The position numbers and the translations under genes are program-made. DNA of 64,000 nucleotides from Acanthaster planci. Taxonomy: Eukaryota > Echinodermata > Asteroidea > Valvatida > Acanthasteridae. Of the stretch, positions 43,701 to 55,181 are shown piece by piece; positions within the stretch are counted from its first letter, which is position 1; every line of letters starts with the position of its first letter. Where the stretch lies: positions 595,682 through 659,681 of the forward strand of contig NW_019091502.1 in NCBI RefSeq assembly GCF_001949145.1, read 5' to 3'. Under the pieces are notes generated by a model. That model worked only from the letters and a program-made list of their open reading frames with translations. It was not told where the DNA came from and made no database searches.

Positions 43701-46360
43701 GCTTGCGGTAAGCACCGTGCAATATCTCTTTTTGAGTCTGTGTGGTTCTGATAAGAACCGGAGGGGCTCAACGTTTTGGACAGTGTGCTCTGTCCGTCGT
43801 AAGGAGACTGTCAGGAGACTCCTGACGACGGACAGAGCACACTGTCCGAATAGCTTGAAATCCCAATCTGGCCCCTATTGAAAAGAGGTCAGCAGCGCAT
43901 TGTACCAGGTTCGTGAACAAAAGAAAGTTACATAACCCCGCACGATCTGGCCTCTTTTTACAAGGCTGCAGGCCTGGCTGAAATACTCGGGCGTCAACAG
44001 ATTTTGTCTGTCAGACTAGAGTGGCCATCAGACAGTAATTCGTGTGGGTGTAAATGTCCATTTATTGAAATGATGAATTCTGAAAACTGAAAATCTTGAA
44101 AAAGTCCTGATTATATGCACTGCATTTTTCAAACCACCCGGCAGCAAGTGGTTAAAGATCTCAACTTGAAAAGAAGAAAATGAACAAGAGTAAACACAAG
44201 AAATGTACATCAAGTCACCTCAATTTATTTAAAGTCATTCATAAATATCCCACCTCACGTCAAGTCAAAAGCCACTTGCTGCCGGGTTTAATTTGAATTA
44301 GCGGGACATGTTCCATGGCGATTTTCAAGATTTTCCATTTTTAAAATTCTTCCAAAATTCAAAACTTCATTTACTAGATGTTTACACCCACACAAATGAA
44401 TGTCCGACAAGCAACTTCCACTGACCCCCAAGTCTTTCAGCCAGGCCTGCCGCATAGTAAAGACAGCCCAGATTGTGCAGTGTTGCATAATTTCCTTTGT
44501 TCCTGAAATTGACCAAGTGCGTTGCTACATGTAAATGGCAGTGGCGTCTTTTCAAATGCGGCCAGATTAGCTAGCAGCAGTACTGTATTCCTCATCACTG
44601 GAACACTTTTGTCCCCACTGATAACCCACTGGCACTGAATGCCACAAACAGTGGAATATTGTTTCAAAACAATGACGGATTACCTCCACTAATGCCAACT
44701 GAAAAATGATGGCAAATCCCAGTACCTTGGTCTTTTGTTCAGAGTACGGTCTTTTGTTACAAGGCCCAGCTCTTTTGTCCAATTCCGGTCACCCGGGCTA
44801 CGGTATGCGTACAAACCCAAGGTGCTTGGTTCCAGAAACCACGGAGACAAGTGTCGCACTGGTTGCCAGTCCAAAGATGTGTTCGGCGTATGGTATTTTG
44901 GCTAGCAACATGTTTTGGCTTTGCAAATAGTTCAGCACTTTTTCAGAGAAGGCTTTACCTGATAATCCGGTGGTGGGAATCAATGAGAGCGCCGTATCCC
45001 GAATGCCGCAGGTTGCCTGAGTTGCCGACCACTGCGCATCGTACACAACGGTCCAGGTTACGCTTGGGGTAAGGATCCACATCAGGGACAATTTGGAAAA
45101 GGGAGTTCAGTAGGGCTGGGATGTCACGGTCACCGTCTTCATGGATGGACTGGAGAGTAGAAAAAAGCGACAAAACAAACTGCAAAGTTGGGTTCTTGAT
45201 ACATCTTTGTTGCTTGATTAAATAGCACTATTTCATATATGAATTGGGAAAGGGGGAGAGTTTCTCAACTTTTGCAGTCTGCTTTCAATTCCAAAAGATC
45301 CCAACCATTTGGAGAGATCTAAGGTCCTGTAGCCACTTCAGCCACTTCAGTCAATTAATTAATTGATTTTCAGATATTACATGTACATGTAGGCACCCCA
45401 CTGCTCCCCACTGCAGATGCAACACAGTAAACCATTCCAAAAAGTTCAATTTTACTTCTTGGTATTTTTCTTGCATATTGATCTCCACTTTTCTGTACAA
45501 CGTAGACAACACCGTTTAAAATTAAAGGTGTACAGCATCAATAATTGAAAGAGGCAGGCATCCCAGATGTGATGTCCTACATCCTTTTAGTGGAGGATGG
45601 CCACTTGCAGCCAATATCATTGATGTGGCTGGTCCCATTGAATTATTCCACTGTCCAACCCTGCAATGGCTGGCAAACCACAGATTCTAAGACTGTTTGG
45701 CATTGGGAATACTTGATCTGTTAGATCTTATTGCAGTCTGCAGGCACATACATGCACATGTATCTTTGAAACCAAAATATCTGTGCCAAAAATACCAGGA
45801 GGGTTAGGGGCCAAAGCAAGGCTTGTTCTCACTTCCTAGTTATCACTTCCAAAGTGAAGTTCTATCCCAAACTATGGTCACATAATTTTCACCTTGTATC
45901 CTTTAATCAAAAATACCCAAGCACTAATCAAACTCACCAGCCACCACTCACGAACTTCCGGTCTCAACTCCCTATTTCGCCTTGTCCACAACGCCGGTAT
46001 GCTCTCCTTGTAACGCCTGTCAAACCAGGATGAGGAGCCTTGTTGCCAGGCCCTCTTGCAAGTCTTAACACCCTCGACTCCGCCCACAATATCACCCTCT
46101 TCCTTGACCGCTTTGAGCGGCCGCCTCAGCTGCTCTTGGACAAGATTCACGTTCCTTCTCTTTGCATTCAAGCCGTGAATAGTGTTACTTAGAATGATGC
46201 TTATTTTCCGCCGATTCATATAAGTGATCAGCACAAGGACCACAAGGGCTAAAATGACCAGTGCTCTGATTCTCTGACGATTCACTCTGGAAAAAGACAT
46301 ACATTGTGTACACCTAGAGATCGCCATAGTCTGAAAGCTAGTGACCTTCGGTAGAATCAT
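40765..46360 (-). CDS. ST3GAL1: ST3Gal-type beta-galactoside alpha-2,3-sialyltransferase (6 coding exons)
   Basis: Golgi type II membrane enzyme of family GT29 that moves sialic acid from CMP-Neu5Ac to galactose. The closest relatives are ST3GAL1/2, which act on Gal-beta1,3-GalNAc O-glycans. Coding exons in transcript order: 46360-45938, 45149-44959, 43234-43055, 42358-42313, 41846-41727, 40950-40765. Phases are continuous, 1146 nt, up to 381 aa (human 340-350). Cytoplasmic tail, then a signal anchor (IRALVILALVVLVLITYM), stem, and WFDRRY...WWL. Sialylmotif L is CVRCAVVGNSGNLRHSGYG to IDSHHRIIR. Motif S is RWPSTGFLMILFAFHICDE, then FGFGAS. Motif III is HYWE and motif VS HNHSVE. The disulfide Cys of L and S are both kept. 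ATGs at 46360, 46327 and 46300 are all possible starts; the second is as good as the first. The third intron hosts two MITE copies. Paralog choice within ST3GAL1/2 is open. Confidence 0.94.
43386..44155 (-). mobile_element. TTAA-MITE family, copy D (inverted, with nested hairpin)
   Basis: The most complete copy. It is bounded by TTAA on both sides (43386-43389 and 44152-44155). The terminal inverted repeats are ccacttcctgcctggg at the left and, read from the right end inward, ccacttgctgccgggtgg. TTAA duplications plus CC-starting termini fit piggyBac-type elements. It is longer than its sisters because of an insertion at about 43745-43860 with a 23-bp hairpin. Confidence 0.75.
43778..43847. 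other. Perfect 23-bp inverted repeat nested in MITE copy D
   Basis: The left arm 43778-43800 begins ggacagtgtgctctgtcc, and the right arm 43825-43847 ends ggacagagcacactgtcc. The arms are perfect complements over 23 bp. The 24-nt loop contains a second palindrome, caggagactcctg (43812-43824). Absent from copies A, B, C and E, so it is a later insertion or local inversion. Confidence 0.92.
44271..44841 (+). mobile_element. TTAA-MITE family, copy E
   Basis: It starts gccacttgctgccgggttta and carries the same internal blocks as A and C (ttttccatttttaaaattctt, ggcctgccgcatagtaaaga, gagtacggtcttttgttaca). It ends near ttggttccagaaaccacgg without a clean right terminus. It lies head to head with copy D, 115 bp away, in the same sialyltransferase intron. 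Confidence 0.75.
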
Positions 46361-46862
46361 GCAAAATGTCTGCAGAGTTGAAGATGCACTACCGTGTCAG
46401 ACACTGAAACCCAACAATGACCCATGACATGAGGGTCACACTTGACATCACATATCTGCAACCAAACAAGTCAAAATCAACAAGATGTGAAATAATACAT
46501 GGGCAAAAAGAAGAAAGCAAAGGCTGCAATTCTAGGTTGGGATTAAACATTTGGGTGACACAAGCAGGTGAAACTGTCTGACACATTGGGATAATGTGCA
46601 CCCAGTTTCTGGATGTGACCTACATGTAGGCCCCTAGGCTAAGACTTACATGTAGTCCTTTCTTCAAGAACTCTAAATTACCACTCCGTGTGACTTAGAG
46701 GCGGTGTTACTTTCATGGGATCGTAACGTTAGGCCTGTGTTTTTAATCCAGTTTTTGCAGTGGAGTCTTACTGAAGATCCAGTAGTGTAAACTCCACTTT
46801 TTCAACCAGATTTTCCCATGGGAGCAATCGTGAGGTACTTAAAGCTCTTGAAAATGAATGTT

Positions 46863-47632
46863 GGTCAAGACGTCCCCGGGTCAAGTCGTCCCCGGGTCAA
46901 ATCATTCCCAGGTCACCTCGTCCCCTAGTCAAGTCGTTCCCCACATAAATAACAAATAAATAATTAAATTACAATTTTACTATGGAAATTTATTTTGGGG
47001 GGATAATTTTTTTTTCTTTACTAGATATTAGTCTTCAAGTTTTTACTGCGGCAATTTATTTTTTTGGGGGGGGTAATTTATTTATTTTCATTTTAAATTA
47101 TCAAATTTTTACTGCGACAACTTATTTTCTGCGGGGATAATTTATTTTATTTTTTACTTATCAAGTTTTTACTGCAGTAATTTATGTTGGGGGTGATTTA
47201 TTATGACTAATGGAAGATTTGATACATGTATTTAAAGATATTCAAATTGCTTTGACAATTCAAGGAATAGGCCAAAGTACTGTTACATTGGCACACACTA
47301 GGAATTGCCTTTTTAATAAATATACATGTACATGTATGTGGCATGTCTTGGTCAACGCAGATTTCAAAAGCCACCAGCTAGCTGCGTAGAACAAATGAAA
47401 ATTGTGAGAACATGTATGAGTCTCTGTCTTGTTTTTCTTTCTCTTCTAATTCTTTGTATGGTTGATGTACATGTACCTAAAAAGAAAATTACAATACATG
47501 CACAGACAACACTTGTAAGAATTAGTGGGGGACGACTTGACCCAGGGACGATTTGACCCGGGGACGACTTGACCAGGGTTCCAATTTTGGAGAACTTGAC
47601 TCGAGGACGACTTGACCTGGGACGAATTGGCC
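46863..47632. mobile_element. Element with inverted satellite arms (GGTCAAGTCGTCCCC)
   Basis: The left arm 46863-46942 holds about five diverged units of ggtcaagtcgtcccc. The right arm 47527-47632 holds about six units in the opposite orientation (gggacgacttgacc). The core has at least four diverged units of about 70 bp built from tttttactgcggcaatttat plus a G-run and taatttattt (about 46973-47205). The inverted arms with AT-rich core look like a foldback element or two facing satellites. No transposase is present and no target duplication was identified. Confidence 0.65.
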
Positions 47633-48194
47633 TGTTTCCCTTGAAAATGCTCGCATGGGAGTTTCAGACCCCACAAAAGTAACAACATCTCAAACTCACA
47701 CTTAGTAATGACTTAGAGTTCTCAAAGTGCTTAGCCATAGCAAACAAATAGTACGCCCTAGCATTACTTTTCATGACTTCTGAAGATAATTTTTCAAGTA
47801 ATAACATGGTCATGGAGCACAGAATGAATGAAAAACTCATCAACCATAAAACACTTGGAACATTACATGTACATACATGTACATGTATGATGTAGGCCTT
47901 GGCCAAGCGAGCACATCTTCTGACATTGTCAGAAAAGTCTGGACATGCAGGAACAAACAAGACAAAACTCTGAAAAAGTGCATCAAATCGGGATTGTCAT
48001 CATCATAATTACCAGCAATGTAGTCCAGCCTCACTCCAGTCTGCCTTACTGTACGTCGGACCCCAGAGTTCTGGGGGTAATGCATACAAGGAAATGTGTA
48101 GACCTACTGCATGGGCCTCGGCCTACATGTACATGTACATAATAATTTAAAAAAGCACAGGTCATGCAAATTGCAGCTCCTACCGTTTGGATAA

Positions 48195-48342
48195 CCATGG
48201 GATTTTCGATTAGCTCTACTGAGTGGAGCGTTAGTAGTATAGTATTCCTCTTTTTCGATTTTTCCCAGCCAAAACCGACAAAGCTAGGCCTAGTAATAGT
48301 AATAACCTGATAACGCTCCACTCAGTAGAGCTACCATGGGAT
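48195..48342. mobile_element. Small MITE with perfect 23-bp terminal inverted repeats
   Basis: The inverted repeats are 48211-48233 (tagctctactgagtggagcg, then tta) and 48311-48333, perfect over 23 bp. The word ccatgggat flanks on both sides (48195-48203 and 48334-48342) as a possible 9-bp target duplication, though seven bases (tttcgat) separate it from the left repeat. The 77-bp interior has no ORF. Confidence 0.7.
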
Positions 48343-51300
48343 AACCAACGCCAACACAGAAGTACCTCATACTCACGATGTGTAAGTTGCCAGAATGAAT
48401 CCAGCTGAACTGGAGATCCTTATCGAATTAAAACATAAGCATAAATGATAATTTATTTGAATGTGAGCCCTGGATATCGGATATGGACGTGCTGGCTGAG
48501 TACGCCAAGGTTCACGGGTGCAGTGACAGACGACATGACTCATGCTTCGCGTGCGCAATGCATTATGGGTCAATTGAGTCGTCAGTTGTCTCCGCTGCAG
48601 GCGTCATCTTTGTCTCCCTACCATATGGCGTTGACATCAACATCCCACTGTGCAGGCCCATAATGATCCAACTTATTACACTACTCAAATTTTGGGTTGA
48701 TAGTATGCATTTTGATCTTCTGGTAGCGAATTTTGACTCATTTCTCATCGTGGAACTCAGAAGTAATGTGACTGAAATGAACTGGCGCGCCAGAACTAGA
48801 GTTTTGGAGAACTTCTCTACTTTTCTGACGGGGTGAAACTGTCATTGTAATTATGTAGGTGATGCACGCGTCCATGAGATCTCGTGTTGTGTTATCATTA
48901 GTCAGCAGTGCAAAGTACAGTAGGTTGAGCAAAATCTGGGTCAACTCGGATGGGGGTCAGCCTGCATCTGGGTTAACCAAAGGCAGATCCAGTAGGGCCA
49001 TTCTATATATTTGGAGTCCAGTTTTCCCATCGGCGTATGATTTTTTTTTGTTAAGAACTCAGTCTTTAATTTCCAAGACTGAATAAGTACTGCAAATTGC
49101 CCGCGAAACAAATAGTTTGAAATCAATCTCATTGATACCCTTCACACGTTGGAGCCCAAGTTTATAGAATGATCCAGTATTAAGTTGTTCTTTTTTTGGG
49201 GGGGGTCAATATGTCCTTACTGATCCAAAGCTCAGGGGTATAGAGGGATTCCAATACGACGCTTTTAGCATCGATCTGCGCACTTCCGCGTTTGAAAACG
49301 AGGCTGTATGTGTCAGCTTCAATTCTTGATACGATCAGACGAATGAAAGTAAGGAGTTAAGACACAAAATACATAAAGGTATGTTAAATTCAGACTTTTC
49401 AGGCTGCAAATTTTGTTGAAGAGTCTTTCAGAATGACTCGACACGTGAAATCAAAAGAAAAACAATGGCAATTTAGCGCGAACTAACGTACCTGCGATGG
49501 CCGTGTATCTTGTGCAGTGGGCGTGGTTTAAACTGAAGTGGTATCACACTTACTTACGAACCGGACACTGCATGTACCGCGCGCGCGACGACGCCGAAGT
49601 TCAAGACAGAGAGCCCCGATTTTGATGCCGATATGCGCGGACGGCGCTAATGTGAAATCCATCTATAGACCTTCCTTGCTTGATGGCGCTTGTCTTCCTG
49701 CTCATCACACTCACACTTTGTCACAGGCTACTTAATAAGGCACTCTTTTTATATTCTAAGGTTCTTGCTTTCAGTTTGGGGAGGGTCCAAACAAAATTCC
49801 TCGAAAAGAAAAACTCCGTGCTGCTACCATATAGATGACTGAATAAGCCAGGCAACAAAAGTGCGTTGTGTTTACTGGTCAGTTGTTTTTATATTGAGCA
49901 TCATGATGTCATGAGATTGCGCCATGTTGGTTCCCACCATGTCTAGTGAAGGAACGCCCTCGCAGCCCATATAATGAGTCGAGGTTGATTACAACATTTT
50001 ACGCGGGGCGTATTCACAGTGAAGTTCTCCATCCGTTATACCGCTTCGCTTTGGCCATGTATGTCAAGTGTGTCTTTGTTCAGAGAAATATTTCGATTGC
50101 TGGAGTCAGTGTCAAGACACCGTATGGTGTTCGTGTGTGCAGTGTACAATGTGTATAGTGAGTTTGTATACACATTCAAATCGTGGACCTATAACATTTG
50201 GGAAAAATAGGGTCCTCGGTTGCCGAAGAGTCCACGGTTGGAAAACGTGTACAAAATATATAGGAGGTCTTCCGAAAAAGTTGAGCATGGACAAAAGAGG
50301 AACAACTGGGAGTCCACGATTGAAGCCGTTTACACACTTGTGTGCGTGTGGTTCGGCAAAAGTGTGACAGCCCGTTGAAAATATCAAGTGGCACAGACTT
50401 CATGGTCTTTTTCGCTCAGATTCTCAAAGTGCTTTTCATTTTTGTATTCAGGAAACCCGCAACAACTTTGTGATTTAGGAGGGTTTATGATGGGCGAGAA
50501 AAATAATCAAAACTTTTTTCGGCGCGCCGAACTAAGCACAGCAGAATAAAACAACTTTACAGGGCTCCAGTCCAAGCGTGTAATTAATAAACAACCTTGT
50601 GATTCAGGGTACCACGCACTACTTTAAAGTTAGTCTTGTGCATTTGCAAAAAAAACAGCACCACTTCCAAATCAATGCGTTGTCGCCGTCACAGGCTTCA
50701 ACACTGACTTATAACCGCTATTGGGCATAATGATTGAACTAAATTGGAAAATACTCCCCCTTAGGAAAAACAGTCTACGGTAAAAAAAAATTAAATGTGT
50801 AGCAAGCGATTACTTTTCATTTGGCTAAAACTTTGAAATCTTTATGTAACACTTATTTAGGCAGGAACAAAAAATATACAGAAGGTACTTTGCGCACAGC
50901 AAGGTGTTTATGACGGTTGGATAAACAAGTAATCCAGGAAAAGGATATTAAAGCAGGATACTCGAGTAATTATCATTCAGAAGATGAGCCGGCCGGCATG
51001 AAAACCTAAAACTGTGCATGTGCTTGGGTCACGTATTCGAGAGTCCTCTCTTGTCTCTTAATCCAAGCTGCCCAACAAAGCTCGGTTACGGCGCAAACAA
51101 CTCTGGGATGCCATTCGCTAATGATTCTCGCTGTAGCCAATCCTGGGTCAGCCACCTCACGATACCCTGGGCTCCAATCCAAGTCTTGGCTGCTGTACCT
51201 GGGCTTTCTAATGTAACTGAGAGGGGGGGTGGCACACTCTGGGGAAACTTTCAAAACAGCAAAAATAAGAAAAACTCTAACTAAACCGAGGATCTTTGAG

Positions 51301-54300
51301 GGAAAGGTCGTAGGAAACTGGATTAATATGGACTCAAACACCAATATTTGATTTTAAAAAGGACACAAAACAATTTATTAATTAATGAAAAAGAACCCCA
51401 TCCTCAAAAAAATGCATTAACCAAAATGACTAAAGGACCAAAAACCTATACAGTGTGTCAAAATAGATTTAATGAGGATAGTTTGGCTTTCGATCACTGA
51501 CTCATAGAAGCAGACAGAAACCTGACGCAGGCAGAAACGCCCACTCCAGTGAGGAGGGAGAAATACATGAGCAGTGATAGTGTCTCTGCTGGTTTGCTCT
51601 TCAAACTAAGCGGTCAGATCATGTGGTCAAATTATATGGGTAGAAGCAAGGGCCAAAGTAAATAAACAGGGGGATACACTAATAGAAAAATACAGGGGGA
51701 CTCTAAACAAAAACTGTATTTTTAGAGGGGAACTACTCCCATGAAATGACGCTTACAAAAAGTATAACAATTTTTTTAGCTCAGCCACACTAGTTCAACC
51801 AAGGATCACCATTTTATGATGTGCACCATCTCTCCGTCAAGCTCAGTAGGTGATGGTAAACTGAGATAACTCAGAAAAATCGGAGGTAAATCTGAGAGTC
51901 AACAGTAACTTCAATATGTAGATCTGATATCTGGAAAACTTGATTGGTTGTCATGGAACAAATGATGAATAACAAGAGTGGATGATATTGAATTGGGAGT
52001 TTTCGGAACACTCTCAGCAAAGTTGCGTTCATGTAATTGATGGATGAAGCTTTGCTCAGTCACACGAGGGCGCTATTTGTTCAATCACCATAACACTGAG
52101 AGAAAAAAGTAGGGCTACGCTTTATTTTAAAAACCAGTTAGAGCGACAAACGGATCGAAGCCAGGATTCGAAACACCTGCGAAATTTGTGTGTGGTGCTC
52201 CGATCGACGTTTCGCACAGTCATGTTGTGAGCTCATGCTGGATGATACTAATTTCTGTCGATCTCATGAGCTTGGGACAGAAGAGTCTTTGGAAGTTTTT
52301 ATTTTGTGCTCAGGAAATCCCTCTTAGACCAGAAAGTAAATAATTTTAGAGGATTATCTAAAGAGAAAGTAAACATATCTGTGAAACGCCTTACGTCACC
52401 ATTGGTACGTAAAAAGTACGGTTTTGGTGGTCATAACCAGGAATTAGCCCAGTCTTTGGAATCGTTTGAACTGAAAATCGGGTACAAGGTTACCAGTGTA
52501 CGTCACTTACCCTATTAAAGTCATTGCCGAAATTCACCCCATGAAACAACCAAGTAACTGATTATGACGGCCAAATCCCTACCCCCCATTTCTTGGCATT
52601 CTGCATCGAGCCCCGTGGGTTGAAGCTCCTCTTAAAATTTTGGCCGCAAAAATTAAACAAAAAGGAAAACATGTGTCTGTCAACCAGTTTTTGTGTTAAA
52701 GCTGTACAGACACCGGCTCACCAACCACTCTCCCTCATGCTACGAATCCCCATATGGGCAAAAGTTTTGATAGAAGTCAAAGCTACATTACTCCCTGCAC
52801 ATTTGCCCTTAAACAAGAACAACGCCTGAGATAGAGACTAACGGTTGAGAATTCCATCTTCTTGATTTTCTCATCGTGGTGATTTCACTAATATGTCGCA
52901 ATCATATTTATCATTAATACAATTCACAAACGAAGGCAATTTATACGTAGACGCTGCCGGACCAGATCTTCTCACTATCACCCCTGAACAACACGGGGAC
53001 AAGGAGACAGCTATGGAGGATACGTCATTGGGGAAATCGCATGGTTCTGTGCATATTCAGGCAAACATATGAGTGCGAGATGCGAATGCACTGAGTTCAG
53101 TGTACAGTCCATTAGACAGTACCGGTACTCCCTTTTGTTCTGAATGTTCCCCAAACAACCAAGCCATTTACATAATGGCTGTGGCTATAGGAGTAACGTG
53201 AGAGTTTATAAGGGAACAATAGCAGCCGCTACTCACTGGCCTCAATAAGTGCCACGTATATTTCTAGCCAATAGCAGTAACATTCAGAGTCTCATTTTGT
53301 CAGAATTAGTGACTTCATGCCGTTGTCAGGGCCAGCCACGCCTTACGATGAGGTCATTTCAAATTTGGAATAATTCCATACTGTTTAGGATATTGAAGAA
53401 AGAGGAATGTAGAAGGCCATTTATAAATGTCATCTAGAAGGTATGAGCTTAAATACTATCTACCTCAAACACATTGCTCACTGAATACACTTGGCATATT
53501 GCACAAAGTAACCTTGAACAGATCTAAAAGAGTCGCATTTGAAGCGACCAAATTGAACTTCAACTTGCAAAAGAAACTACTTCAGACAAGCTTTCTCGAA
53601 TTGCATAACTTGGGTGGAGCTCTGCACCTGCCGTCTGCAGGTGCCTGCGTAGGGTCCTCCTCTGGTTGAAGGTCTTTCTGCAGTGGGGGGACAGTTTGAC
53701 TGTCACCCAAACCCCTTGTTTCCCGTCCACCTTTTAATAAATTATTGGCCCCCAATAACACATCCCGTAGACAAAAGAAAAGTCCATGTACTATCGACTT
53801 GATATTTAGGGAACGCAACAATACTTTCAGGCATATAATTTAGAACTAGCTATATACAATTTGACGATACACACTCCGTCATACAATAAAATTTGCGCCA
53901 GATGACCGGATGGAGAATTCATCCGAAATCTTACTTTCATTTTCTTCTATGGACAATCATGTTAGCGCTTTGAGCCTTCAAATTGAAAAAGGAAATAACA
54001 GTGTGTCTGATATGATATGATATAGTTCCAAGTTAAGATGAGAGGAAAAAGCACGACAGTTAATTTACATAATCATAGAACAGAAAAAGGGGAACACACA
54101 TAAAATCAAAGAGATATCTTCAAAGTATTGTTAAATATTCTTGTGTATCATAAATGGAAAGTTACGGATCAAATGCACTGTTCATTCAGGCTAATCAAAA
54201 GTTGGAGGCGATACTTACACTGAACCTTCATCACGGATGCTCATGCAAGAATCCTTGAAATGGACAGCGATTAATAAAGACTGAACACAGTCAAGTAATT

Positions 54301-55181
54301 TGTAATTTGCTTATTGCACTTTAGTGATTTGCAATTTGCTGTATATTTATAATATATATATATTTATAAATATAAAATTTATGTTTGTTCCTACTAAGAT
54401 CATTAAGAGTTTTTCTCATCCTTTTTTTCACATTTTACTCAAATGTCATTCTTTATTTTCATAGTTATTTAAATAGAAAAAAGACGAAATAGACGATTAG
54501 CATTTTTTGAAAAACATAGTGCACGCAATTATGCTTGCCTTGCGTATTTCACGAAATTGATTGCCCAAACTCTTACCGCGGATCATCCGCACGAATTTGT
54601 ACATACTGTGCATGTTTTTTCCAAACTGAGTGCCTACTCTTCAAAACAAAACTGGGCAATTGCATGCTCATGAAGTAGAATTGAATGGCCATTGTTGCTC
54701 TTTGAATGGCGCTCTAGACCGGTAATCTATTTCTTGCTAACTTTGAGTGAATATATGGTGTATGCAAATGTTACGTTTACGAATTCGGTCAGGAAAATTA
54801 TTATACCTATCTGTAAAAACTCGAATTTAAGAAGTCTTCAATGATGTCACCAACAGGGCACTACGAAAATAGTCATAAAATATCTAATAGTCACATAATT
54901 TAAGGCAAATTTTGAATTATATCGTGGAGCAAGTAATACTGTTTTCATATATATTAGAGATTATTTGTATATGGAATATTTAATTATTTGAATACATGCA
55001 TGTGCTGATTTGGCAAACTTGCATCTTTTTAAATAGAAATGTACTACTTTACACATAAATTCAACCCAGACATTATGCCAAGCATGCAAATTAAATAACG
55101 CTAGCTAATTTCTGGCTCATTGAACCAACAAATTTGAATGGTCGCTTGCTCCTCGACAATCAACAGTCTCAGCCCTCTCTC

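Larger units (their letters stand above)
46361..55181. other. Spacer upstream of the sialyltransferase and downstream of the receptor
   Basis: No protein family is recognised here. ORFs near 48483 (+), 51006 (-) and 52306 (+) are unremarkable. A CpG-rich patch around 49490-49660, with a good minus-strand donor (gcag|gtacgt at about 49494), could be a 5' noncoding exon and promoter of the sialyltransferase; this is speculative. An AT-only block with near-palindromic tatattta units lies at 54340-54382. A short stem-loop gcacctgc/gcaggtgc lies at about 53623-53643. Two inverted-repeat elements are listed separately. Confidence 0.45.

Noticed and set aside
44798-44958. Continuation of the sialylmotif-L frame downstream of its exon
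   Set aside because: Family similarity stops at IIR, where a gtaaag donor occurs, and resumes in frame at 43234; the intervening open frame is intron.
48483-48836. 117-aa plus-strand ORF
   Set aside because: No family resemblance, and it overlaps sequence with no exon-like borders; probably chance.
51006-51344. 112-aa minus-strand ORF and its plus-strand counterpart
   Set aside because: Not recognised, no splice or domain support on either strand, and both strands are open to similar length.
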